Assembly (NCBI GenBank): GCA_003118195.1
Contig: BEXV01000379.1
Span: 95,229 to 159,228 of the forward strand
Source: Hemicentrotus pulcherrimus
Lineage: Eukaryota > Echinodermata > Echinoidea > Camarodonta > Strongylocentrotidae
Direction of reading: 5' to 3'
DNA length: 64,000 nt
The notes beneath the pieces are model-generated. The model had not been told where the DNA came from, searched no databases, and was given only the letters and a program-made list of their open reading frames with translations. The position numbers and the translations under genes are program-made. Below are positions 49,808 to 62,300 of the stretch, in pieces; position 1 is the first letter of the stretch, and each line of letters opens with the position of its first letter.

Positions 49808-52800
49808 AAATATAATTAGGATCTTTCATGAATAAAATTTCATTTACTGTAGCTTGGTAACAGCAACGGTAACAGTTTGGTAATATCATTGTCTTGGATA
49901 CTCCAACTGATGTAGCTGACTCATAATGAACGCACCAAGTGGTTACAACCTTGAAAATTCTATATTTGAGAAAGAGGGCGGATAAAATTCGCCATGATTA
50001 TGTTCCGTCACGCCGAATGCCCCCTTTATCACATGGACCAGTGGAAAGGACACGACTTTGAGTAACTCGAGGAACCGCAGTAGCGAGCCATCGCAGATGC
50101 AAACAAATGCATATTGTCAGTAATCGTTTGGTTGGTGAGTTCTCCTTCCCTCGTCCGCTTTCGAATTTCCCCCTTTCTTTCTTATAAAACTATTCGCCAT
50201 GTTCCAATATTTGCAGTCTTTCTGCACTGATCAAGATTTTCAAGGTAATGTAAAGAGAAATTCACTTCCGAAAGTAATACATACACGCCTTCAGAGATTA
50301 TGGCGCAAAGTGTCATGTACGTTTAGCCCATGCACTGCCTATTTCCGTCCATTTCATTTAGAATTTATCAGGTTGTACATTCTTACATTTATTTGCAAAG
50401 TTCGGCTTTTTTTAAAGAAGCATACTCAAAGCTACGAAATTTAACATTCTAGCTTGTTACATAAAAGGAGGCTATTCATCATTAGTAATACATTTTAACC
50501 CTGTCTTTTCGATTTAACAAGTTACTTAACGACTAGATGTTTCATTGATTTAAAAAAAAAAATCCATCACACCACTTAGATACCTAAATAACATTGAAAA
50601 TCGTACTAAAATGGTCCACAAAAGCAAACTTGACGTTAAAAACCGGGACTCCAAACGAGCATCTTATCCGTTCGTCTTGGAAAAGACTCCAGGATGATGG
50701 ATGAGGGGAATAAATCAAAAGAATGCCCCTGTCGCTAACGTAGTTACAAGAGATTGATACGGTCCACACGTCCATGTTATGTTCGAACACTCCGAGCTTG
50801 TGCGCCATTAGCTTTCCGACCATCCCTCAGCGATCGGAAGAGCCACCATACGCCCACCACCAACCGCTGCTCGTTATTCATATAGCAGTGATAAAGAGAC
50901 GGCAATATTCGAAGGAAGGGGTATGGTTTTGAGGGTTTCTGGAAGTAATTTTCAATTTCGTTTAAAAGCAGACCAGAAATAGCGATAGGAAAGAGCTTCT
51001 GGAAAAGGAATTATTGAACATAACGTACTCATTTTCAAGGAGAACATAAATTTACTAATTTTAAGGGGACGTAAAATGTTCTGCATGACATGGAAAACAA
51101 GGAGGGAGGTAGAAGCAAAAGATAAATAAATTGTAGGCCTACTGAGATACAATTTTTTTTTTAAATGGAAAATAAATATAAAGGATAAGAGATAAGAGGT
51201 AATCTGAGACTACCACCCCCCCCCCCCTCAACGCGCCTCAAAAAAATGAAAGGTGTTTTAGATGTCAATACAAGAGTAGTTTGCATTAGGAGGGGGAATG
51301 ACGAGAATCTCATTATTGAGCAGAGGGCATAGAACGCTAGAGAATGAGAGAGGAGGAAAGCCGTGAATGGCATGAGGCACTTTTATCGAGGCGCAGTCAC
51401 GGCCAAATTATTCCGATGTCAAACATTTTGACAGACGTGCGTGGCCAAGAGTCGAAATACGGCCGTAACTCGATAAATTTATGGAGAGCAGAAAGAAATA
51501 ATGCGCGAAAAGTAAATGCCCGCTCTGGCATTGGTCTCCATGCACGAATAGTGCTCTATCAACATTTCATGCGTTATCTCAGATTTGAAGTTTTTTTTAT
51601 GAGGGATTAATGACATTGAATTCTACCTTCGCAACTTCTTAAATAATTCACTACATTATAAATGATAAAAATTGCTCCCGTGTACAATGCAGAAATTAAT
51701 TAGAATCAATGTATGTACTTCCCATCGTTTATGTTATTCTTTATTTATTTGATTTTTGGGAACTTAAAGGATTTATAACAATAACAAGGAAAGTACATAA
51801 TGAATAGAATATCAAACAAAAAAGAAACATATGAAACAGGGAAAGAAAACAGAGCAAGAAAATGAAGGAACAAAAGAAAGAAAAACGAAAGAGAAAAGAA
51901 AAAAAATAATACAGACAATACACCATTAATGATAAAGAAAATAATTAACGGTTGTCCGCTTTGCATTTTTAGATATGTTCAAAGATTAAATAATTGGTAT
52001 GTATTACAGTGGATCAATTTAACCACATTATCATTAAATCTATTCAGTGTTCCGTTGTAGGTTCGCACTAATGGAATGCTCAATAACACACAATGCTCCA
52101 AAATCAAATCTTGCGATCAATCTTAATAAAGTTTGCAAAGGTGTTCGAAATAATCCATTTCTTATTCACCCTTATACATGATTAAAATTACATTATATCG
52201 ACTATAGTTTTATTACAATATATGATGTAATCAAGTCTATGATTATAGTTAACCATATATGACCATCAATATGACACATAATCGCTGTTCTAATTCGCTA
52301 GGGTACTTTCTAAAAGAAGCACATATTCCGTATTACACAACTCAGTTCCATCGTTTGTGTAAAATAAAGATATAGGCAGAGGAGTAACGCCTGGAAAATC
52401 AAAGCAAAACAATTATTCTGATAAAATTTCATAGATGTAATAAAGAACCCAAAATAAAATCAGCAAATCTCTTAACCCTATTTCACAGGGCAACGGCACG
52501 TCTATGATCTAGTTACCGTTTAATAAATCGGATTCCAAATCATAATTGTGCATGCAGCACATATGGTGAAAAACAAAAACTGCGAAATAGGCCCTGCAGG
52601 TAAAAATTGTTCGCCAGGTCAGCCATTCCGGTATGATTGTTTTTAAAAAGTTGATTTTCCAAGGTTTATCTGCTTGGTCATTCACCTCTGAAGTTGACTA
52701 TGGACCTGGGTGTATGAACCCCTGTCATGTCGGCACCCCTTAGTATTCTGTAGCACTTTAGGTTCATAGCTGTTCAGAATGTGTGTCCAAATCAAATTGC

Positions 52801-55800
52801 TTGTAATAAAACAAACGGATAGCACATTTTCATGGACTACAAATAGTAATGATGAAATAAATAAGTGTAAATTTACTAGTTAAGATCTTAACGAACAACA
52901 ACAGTATAAAATAAGTCGACGATAGGTGTTAAGTTCAAGCAAATTGAATTGGTTGACTTAAAAAGTTCTCCTGCTGTGTGAGCATTTATAGACGGTGGAG
53001 ACGAAAGTCGATAAAATGAAGTTAAGGAGAAGTGCTTATTTTCGAGTCATTATAAGAAGAAATTCATACAGTGCTAATATATAACAATAATAAATGAATT
53101 GTATTCGGCACTAAGCTTGTCTTTAAACTTAAAGTCAATTAAAAGGTAAAAAATAATGATTTTGAGAAAAGATTGTGTGATGTCTGCCTGGTTAGACTAT
53201 GTTTATTGACAGTTGGAGTGCATGTGCAGTCAGGCTAACACACAGCAATTAATTAATCACAATTACCGCTGCTCCCGCCTCATCATCTGCAAGACAATTT
53301 TTCAACTTAATGACGCATCGTCAGAGCAACGTGGCTACAACTCCAGAAGGTTTTTAGCCACCTCGCCCCGTGAAGGATGTCGATGCGATGCGCGCATTAT
53401 GTTAGGGGCTGAGAAGCGCCACGGTCGTTCCCCAGAGGTTACATTCAATCATGCTAACTTGCTCGCAGGATCACGGGGAAAATGTTTTCGCCAATCTTTA
53501 AGAAAGAATTCCGACACACTGTCAAACACCTGGGAATCTTCCTAATTGATCGATGGAGGCTTTTATTTTCTACATCCCGCAAAGCGGTTTCAAATGTTTC
53601 GCGCTCTTTAGAATCTGGGTTACGATTTCCCTCGGGGATAACGCGTGATTCATTCCTAACTGTAGGGAAAGGGTGGGTGCGTTACCGGTGCGAATGGCGC
53701 AACCAGGATGCGCGTTACCCAAAACACGCCGCCAGGCAGCAATACTAGAAGAGTTGATTTTGATAATTTGGTGAGTTTACAGATTGAAGGGGGTCGAGAA
53801 CGTGTGGTAGATCGTACCCTTGGAGCAAGTTGTGAAATGCTAATTTCATTACGATGGGAGATAATGTGTGTGTAAGTGCGTCGTGTCAGGAGAGAATTAA
53901 GAATGGAATGGCGTTGGTGGCCAGGTCACTGAAGACGGTGACCTGGTTTTAATGGTCGATCAGAAGATGTATTGGACATCCTGAATATCATGTGCCTCAA
54001 GCATCCTTTCTTGGCATTCTTTATTTCATACCATCGAAATCTACGACAAACAGCGCTGCGTTATCCTTTAAGCAATGTATAATGAAAAAAAATGCATGTA
54101 TTAAAAAAATATGACAGTGTTGATCATGATGATGATGATGGAGAATTTGATGAAAAATCGAAAAAGAAAAGCAGGTCTATTTAGTTATACGAGTGATGAC
54201 GTAAATCGTATCTTAAATGGAACAAATATGTACAAAAAACAGAGAAATTTCAATAAATGCGGAATCGTTTTGCTTGTCTTATTATGCGCTTTATCCACCA
54301 GACAAAGGCATTATTTCGCGGAAAGTAAATTATGCATCAGAAAGCTTATGGAAAGGCTCATGTCACATCCTTATATCCTCGTTAAGACATGCATAATGCA
54401 TTTTGTAACTTATCCACAACTTTGACCGATTTCAAGGAGAGACGAGTTTCATATCAGATGAAGATTGGCTAACATATTAATTCCTCCCACATCGGTGATG
54501 TCTGCGCCGAGAATCTTGGTGGGAGTATGATTACCCTCCAAAAGAATTACGAAATGAATAGTGATATAACACAAAAAGAATATTTTAGCTGAATATGAGT
54601 CTTATAACCCAGTCGTTTAGTTGATTATTTTAGAGCACCATTAATGACAATTTTCATCGATATCACTAAACGGCTTTTGCACATTGAATATTTGCTCCAT
54701 TATCAGCAAATGAGCGTCCATCTCCTCGATCGTTCTCCTCCATTCCCTGCAATAGGTACATTGCTATCTTAGTGATAACATTTTTCTCTAGAGATAATAA
54801 TATGCTCTTGAAAAATGATGACAATAATTACATTTTTAAATCCAAATGAACATGATTTACCGAAACATGCTTCATTTCATTATGATAAACTGTCTCGATA
54901 TTCCCCGAAGTGACTGTTCAAATTTAACAAGAAATGGAACAATGTGGAGAAATGTTATCGTCAAAGACTGTCTCAATTTTCGTCAAGCGACTGGTCAAAA
55001 GGCTGCTAGAAGAAAGTAGAGAAATCGGGGGAGATCAGAGAACAGGGTTTGTGTTAAATCCTGCCACACATATGGCCAGACTTGACTAAAAGTGTGAAAT
55101 GGGGAGAAGACTTGGCGAGGTGTCGACATGTTAATCCGTGTTCGGCGTCAAGGGTATGAAGGCAGAAGACACGGCCATTACCGATTTACAGATCCCTCAC
55201 AAAGATATTCCACGGATTCCATTTCGGGTGGGAAAACAATCAAAAGTTTTCTTACAAAATATGGAGTTGAACTGCCCATGTGTAATGTGATGTGTAAGCT
55301 GAGGGAAGAAGAATTGCGTGGTGATCCGGATGGTCAGATTATATACAGACCACATATATGAGATGTTTGTGAAGTATAGTTTGTATACAACGAAGAAAGA
55401 CTGTACAGAATAACCCTGTAACATAGTGACCTGGTATGTGGTGCATGCTGATAGCAGAACTGAAATGAAGTATAATTCATGTATAATAAGGTCAATAAAT
55501 CCCGACAAAATAATATGGCAATACCGATAGTGTTGAAGAGGAAAAAGTCTCTTGAAGTCTCATGAAAAAAGTGACTTAATTGGTCATCAAATAATCATTC
55601 TATAATTGTCTTATTGAAAACAAATGAAGGCATTGCGACTTTTCTCCGATATATCAAATAATACACAAGAGTAGGTTCGGTTTCTCTTATTACTTTCTAT
55701 GTCTGGTGCGACATGGAATAATGCTCGACACATACTCGAAAGAAAACATTCTATATTTTTGCGGCTTACGGACCAAAATCCCTCAAAATCCTTCGAGTAT

Positions 55801-57126
55801 TTGTACGGGACCAATCAGTGCCATGACTCTTATTTTCGTTTCTTTGTACCGGTGTGACCCCAAGGTCACCGTTAATTGCACGTTAGCACGTCAGGGACCT
55901 GGAACGCTTATGGGATCACGGGCATCAAAGAAAGGGGCGGGCCTGGGCCCTCAAACAATAATAGGCCTGTTGTTTGTTAGCACCAGAAAATGAAATTATA
56001 TAATTGAAATTTCATGGTCACGGAAAAACAACTGGTATATGTGAAGCTGAAGAATAAGGAAACAGCAAGTATGGGAATGGAACACGATATGTGATTCATA
56101 AATTCCATAATTCATAATCCCAATTTCAGAAGCTCATAGAAATAATGCGAAGTAATTCACCCGTTGTATATGAGGTGGCATTTCCATTGTTTTGTTCCCT
56201 GCGCTAAACAAGCCTATACAAACTGAAGGAAATTAGTGCAGACGCCAGTAATTTCACTTGACGCTATGCTTGCAGATTTCATTTTGCATTCACTTTGTGT
56301 AAGATATCACTTTTACTTGGCGCGCCAAATTAAAGACTGCGTCAGTCGTTGACACAGTGCTAAGTCATCAAATAAAATGACGCCCGTGATCAATGGGAGG
56401 TCCAAAAATTAACGACAAGTCAGAGACGGACTACCTATCGTTAAAAAAAACGGAAATAGAAAGATAGGGAACATGTTATAACAAACAGCAGCACAGACTT
56501 GAGGTAATGATTGAGTAAATCAATGAGTGGCAAAGAGAGAAAGATAAAAAGAGAGGAAGAGGACGAGAGGGGAAGAAAGAGAGAGAGGGAGGGAAGAAAG
56601 AGAGGGAGAGAAAGAGAAAGGGAGGAAGAGGAAGAGAGGAAGAAAAAGGAAGGGAGAGAAAGAGATGAAGGAGCTGCTGTTACATCTGAAGAATCGGATT
56701 TTTAAAAGTCTAATCTAGGTTAATAAGCTTTATTACCATAGCAACGCAAGAAACTCTTGAGATTGAGATCAATGAATAGAGAGGCTTTCAGACGAGGTGT
56801 CGTGATTGTAGTTTTGTTTTTCTCTGAAAGAGCACATTCGTGTAGTTCCTTTATTTCTTGACAAGGAAAATAGAACAGAGAATGGGGGCTTATCTATCCC
56901 CATTTCCTGAAACGCGTCACATAAATATTGCATTCCACATTCGTTAATTTTGACTGATTTTGTCGAAATTGGAATTGACGGATGGAGGAGTTATTCTCTT
57001 CTATTTTTTTCGACGGGGCAGCAAAGAATAAATCTTCACAGGTTTTTGCAACCTTCATGGAAAGCCCCGCATATAACCTTTGTAAATGTAATTGAAATTA
57101 ACTGTTACTCTGTATACATTGATTTT
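49808..57126. other. Non-coding stretch
   Basis: No recognisable gene. It contains a TAGGCCTA palindrome (51134-51141), a poly-C run (51216-51227), A-rich sequence near 51820-51910 and a purine-rich block at 56525-56680. A GC-richer patch at 53250-53750 carries two overlapping plus-strand frames without any domain I know. Confidence 0.55.
56525..56680. repeat. GA-rich low-complexity sequence
   Basis: Interrupted GAGA and GGAAGA units. The arginine/glutamate-rich frame here is a product of composition. Confidence 0.85.
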
Positions 57127-57200
57127 ATCATGGACCTACTATTCGAGTAGTAGGTCCATGATTTTATATTGCGAAATAAATTGAATTGAATTGAATAGAC
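57127..57200 (+). mobile_element. Perfect 15-bp palindrome followed by a LINE-like 3' tail
   Basis: ATCATGGACCTACTA (57127-57141) and TAGTAGGTCCATGAT (57148-57162) are perfect reverse complements around the loop TTCGAG. It is followed within 12 bases by GAAATAAATTGAATTGAATT, the kind of AATAAA plus (TTGAA)n terminus seen at the 3' ends of some invertebrate LINEs. No reverse-transcriptase sequence is visible upstream, so any element is severely 5'-truncated. Confidence 0.45.
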
Positions 57201-57954
57201 ACACCAATGCAACATGAATCAGGGTTTATTCCTACTGTGAATAATAATATTGTAAAGAGGCAATCTTACGTGTATTCTCTATTTCTATAGAAACCGCGGA
57301 ATTAAAATTCAAAAAAGAAAAAAAACATTATGAGCTCAACTAATGTCACACCTACTGAAAACGGAAGATTGGGATAAAATCAAATTGTGTTCAATTCAAA
57401 CACTGTAACCGTTACTGGACCTATACTTCACGAAAAATTCCATTCACGCCACTAAACCGTCTAAAACCGAGCGATGATCGATGGTAAATATGGGTCATTC
57501 GGTTTTATTAACTTTTGTATCTAGATTAAAGATATTCTGGCTGGTATTGTACTGGAAAATCAAATGAACTTAAACAAGATTCTTATTTTCGACTTGTCAC
57601 ACTCAGCTAGACCTAGTTTATCTTCTTCTTTGGACTGTAGAGTTTTCTATAAGAATGCAAGAAATCAATATCACATAAAAAAGTCAATATCCATTTATAG
57701 GAGTATAGTCTATGCACAGCTTCCAATTTGTTAGTTTTACCACAATATTAGCATAATCATCTCATTAAAACAATAGCCTGAAGTTCATTTCACTAGTATA
57801 CACACTGGGCGACGGACTTGCTCAGAAGTAGCTTATACTACTAAATGGCTATTTACAATTAGTATCGCATTCTGTGACCTAAATTCCATCAACATAACAA
57901 ACAGTTAACGCTAACAAATTCAATTAAAATCTCTTGTAACGGCTTAAACCAGTC

Positions 57955-58169
57955 TTAAAAATCGGCCACAATTCGTCGCAGCAGGTTTTCACTTCGCATT
58001 AAGGTAAAGGACAAATTGGTTACGATATATGCGGCTAGCATGGCTGGCAAGATGTAGTACAACGATTTCATTAATCGCACAAACAGGTAGAGAACAAAGA
58101 GGGAAGGTAAACTTATCAACAGTGGCAGTAATACCTTCCATACGAATGTCACTTTCCTTAGTTTATTGT
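57955..58169 (-). CDS. Candidate terminal exon of a multi-pass membrane protein (unproven)
   Basis: An open frame of about 70 codons ends in TAA and encodes two strongly hydrophobic segments (LLPLLISLPSLFVLYLFV and LYYILPAMLAAYIVTNLSF) separated by RLMKS, then a charged tail ending RRIVADF. It follows a plausible splice acceptor: TTTAG at 58174-58170, preceded about 27 nt upstream by TACTAAC, a perfect branch-point-like sequence. I do not recognise the protein family and have not found an upstream exon, so this may be chance. Confidence 0.2.
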
Positions 58170-59077
58170 CTAAATACACACATAGACACAGTCCGTTAGT
58201 AAATTTTCCAAGTTAATAGCAAATTTATAATCATAATAGGTTATAGCGCACGAGGGGCGTAACTAGTTGTGAAATCCATTGTAATAACTGTTTCATGCGA
58301 ATCGTTAAACACGTCGACACGATTAAAATCTTATGGAATCTATATACAATACACACTTTTTTAACAACCAAAAATCAAATTATATTTCATTCAAAATATA
58401 TGTATAGGATCACAAACTAGAATAACAACCAAAAGCATACGATGAATACAAATGTCATATAGAGAAATACTCTACAAAGCTTAACTTTTGATTCTTCGTA
58501 ATTTTCCTTTTGAAAAACTATCTGGCAAGTCATGCATAAGAAAAAGAAAAAAAGTGTATAAACACAATGATATACAATAATGATGAAGAATTTAACAATG
58601 AATTGTGTGTATGCTTAAAATTATTCCTTTCCTGTATCACCCCCCTCCCTCCCCCCACCCCCAATAATGGATGAAAACTATACCAAATCCAGGATACTTT
58701 CTTTCGTTTAACTTGAACTATCCTTATTTAATCTCCTATTCTATACATTTTGCACGATAAATTGAAATGATTTCATTAAAAATCGGAACATTAGTTTGAA
58801 ACGAAATGTAAAACACTAAAATATGACGAATACATCAGAAATTTCAACCACCAAACTATCAAATTGATTAAATTAAGTTCACGGATCTCTCGGCATGTTG
58901 TTAGACAAATGAATAGAAAAACATCAACAATCAGCGCCATTAACTACCATTATAAAAACATCACAGCCAGTTTTCGTATTGATTAAAGATTGAAGGTAGC
59001 ACTGGGCCTTGTCATTATCTTCTCCTTTCCCTTCTTTATCTCGCTTTAAAACGGAAAGATGAGCCTCCCCATCGAGA

Positions 59078-59314
59078 CTACATCATTGAAACGAAGTAGT
59101 TTTCAAATATGCCTGAGTTTATCGTCGGAACTGCGCTAATTTCATCTATAGAATATGAAAACAACTTGGGGGCAGCGTGCGATGCAGATCTCAGAGCTGT
59201 TAAAAAGGCGACGCGAACCGCAAGGGAGTTCTTCTTTTCTCCCACACAAACTACCGTGGTCAAAGAAAGACGCAGAAGCAGCAGCATCATCATCTTCAAA
59301 GACAACGAGGACAT
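59078..59314 (-). CDS. Candidate small secreted protein or exon (unproven)
   Basis: A 78-codon frame starts with a signal-peptide-like segment (KMMMLLLLRLSLTTVVCVG), with a purine at -3 of the ATG. The remainder has a VAFLTALRS segment and an ending SGIF that loosely recall a C1q-type domain, but the match is too weak to name. Two other frames of similar length overlap it (plus strand 59109-59390 and minus strand 59142-59330), so at most one can be real. Confidence 0.15.
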   Translation of the reverse strand: MSSLSLKMMMLLLLRLSLTTVVCVGEKKNSLAVRVAFLTALRSASHAAPKLFSYSIDEISAVPTINSGIFENYFVSMM

Positions 59315-62300
59315 CGTTTTCCTGCATCATCGATTAGACTTATTAAGCGACTTCGGAAGATGTAAAGATCGGGGGAAATCGAATGACTGAAGTTGTTTGT
59401 TTTAGGTTGATGGGATGATCTCTTGATTGTCTTACAAATAAAAAGGGTTTTGGCATTGTTGTTGATGTAGCGGGTCACAACGCTAGGCTTTGTTCCCGCG
59501 GGACTGTCCCTGATGGACAGGAGTCTCGCTTTTCCCCCCAACCACTTGATTGTTGTTTCCATGTTTAGTTTTTGTTTTCAAGCTTTCTCTCTTCGGCCTT
59601 TCACGATTTCCTTCTATTTGACTCATACTTGAATGTATTCAATGCACTTACAACCAAAGCAAACGAAATATTCTTGTTCAGTAAATGGCGTATTCCAGAA
59701 CCTTCTTACGGAGTATACTTGGAATATATCATTTGTATGTTTTTGTATTTGTCTTCTCATACAAACAAACCAGAGGGGAAATCCTTTTCAAATTATGTTG
59801 ATTAAAACAAAGGACTTGGCTATCCTGATTATCTGCTGATTAGGCATACATCGCAATTGCTTTGCAAAATGCTTTTAAATAGTTATCCACAATCAAGCTT
59901 CCGCTAACCCTTTCAAAAACCTCGCGCGCTATACAGTTGACATTACCAGGGGCGGAACTAGGATTCTAAAGGAAAAAGGGCACAATTATTGTGGAAGATT
60001 AAAATACGAACATAAGTTTTTCTCTTTAGTTTAACATGTCTTCAACATTCAAATCAAAGAAAGGTACTTATGTATGTTATTCTTCATAGAACAAATTGCC
60101 ATACATGTGGCAATTCTGTTGTTGTCTTCTTACGGTATGTATGTCAATTGAATTTCAAAGAAAGGGGCGATGACCAGTTGTGCCTCATCTTCCTGAATCC
60201 GCCACCGGTCGTAATGTCGAAACGTGTGGATGTTAATGTGCAGACTAATTTGTGATGTCGAGATAGGTGATAGTTGTTTATGTGATTTTTACTCCTCGTG
60301 CAATGCGGAGCGTGTAGCCGTGACGTACCGCAGTATGTTACGACGGCTAGGTTTCCTCTACATCCAGGTGACGAATGTAAACATCATAAATCAATGTTAA
60401 CACACACTCTCTCTCCCTCCCTCACTCCCTCCCATCTACAAACTGTTCAGTCTTTCCTTCTTCCTTCTTCTTCTTTCATTCCTCCGCTGTCCACTTTATC
60501 TTACCGTTTCTGTTCTTCCACTCTACAATATATATGATCCTCCTCAAAATAATACCCTCTACAAATACTCTTGTTCCCGTTACCATCATCGCAGTCTCAT
60601 TTGCTTCCATGCTACCTTCCCTTCCTTACACCACTCGAACTACTTTAACCCCTATCCTCTCTGTCTCTAACCATCTACCACTGTGGATGGTCCTGTTTTT
60701 CTCCTCATCTACACTGTCTTGTGGTATTTAAGATCGTAAGCGAACCTCAAAATGTAATGCTCTTTATCACTTTCATGAGGATGCATGGCCAACCCACTCA
60801 CTATCGGTATACATTTCTCAGAAATCAGAGTTTTAGATACATGTATATATAGCCTCATACAGGATATATGAACCAGATGGTGCTATATTAATAAACTGAA
60901 TGATTTTCCACGACATTCGGGGGTATTTGTAAAATTTCCCAATGAACGTGGAACCAATTAAATGTAATATAAACACTATTCTCAAAAGATAGAAGGGTAA
61001 AAGACCTCTAGGCCTAATTACTTTCTTCATAAGATGTGAAAGTATTAGGGATTTCAGAGAGTGTGCTTTGCATTAGCGTATTAGTTCCGTTTGCCAGATT
61101 ATTTGTTTCATGGGAGAAACTTACTCGTTGTTGTAATGTAAACTTTGAATCCCTTTATAAAAAATATACCGCCATGGGTAACTTTTTAGGTTAGATGTAG
61201 ACTTATCCCAGAAAAAGTGCTTACAACTGTTCAATGTTAATAGTTTTGTCTGTATACATTGATAGTACTTGGTCTGTAACATTAACATTTCGAATTATAA
61301 AATTAATGGAAAGATTGACGATTCTCTGTAAGAAGGGATCATATATATATTTATATATATTATTAACAAAAGAAAGGATAACGGTCGCAGTGGCCTCTGA
61401 CAAGCTTATTTGGTATATGTTTTTGTTTGCTGCAGTTCGCTTTTTTACAATGTAGAATAAAGATTTGCTGAATATAAATATTCCAGAAAAGGGGTTACGA
61501 GGTGAAAAATAATATGATTTATCGTCTTACTTCCACGATATTTTTTGTCTTAACTTCCACCACCTGTTCGCCAATAAGACAAAAACTCTCTGACAGAAGA
61601 GTTCTACAACTAACGAAGATGATGTGAAATATATCAATTCCACTATTTCATAATTATAATTCCATGTCATCAGGCAACATCATAAAAGGCGGGCACATTT
61701 TGGAAATGAATTAATCTCCCCTCTAAGAATTTATACCAAATGGAATGTTATCTCTCCATATCATTGTTGACTTCCGTCCCTCCGATATCTGCGAACCACG
61801 CACCCCTTCTTTTTTTTACCCGACCAAGTGTAACAAACCATCAATAATTGTCATCGCCATAAATAAGAGAGGAGGAAAATGTGTGGCATAACTTGGTTGA
61901 TTGAAGGCGATTTATCACACCGTGCTAAAACCCTGTCACATCGTCGTTTAATCAATCGAGCCTGACGTCACGGATTGGGAGCTGTGGGTTACAACACCGT
62001 CGCTATATGATTTATTATTCATAACGCGAGAGAAGGGTGTGCAAGTCACTGCAAACTTGTGATGTCTGTATCACTGATCGCGGCTCAGCATCCATCATTC
62101 CCCGAATAAATACGGATTTTCTTTTTCGAGAAACTGCTTGTTTTGTTACATCACGATAAACAAACAGACATTAATGGAAATGTCAATAATAAGAATTTGT
62201 AAAGATGAACATTTTGCAGTCATCCTTCACATCGATTATGTCATTGTTTATAATTTAAAAAAAAAAATAATAATAATTAAAATCGCTTCTTAAGAGGAAA

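Noticed and set aside
56511..56705. A 64-codon Arg/Glu-rich frame that could suggest a coiled coil
   Set aside because: It is a direct translation of a GA-rich repeat.
39447..61970. CRE palindrome TGACGTCA near 39447, 46669 and 61962
   Set aside because: Three occurrences in 64 kb are only slightly above expectation, and none is near a supported promoter.
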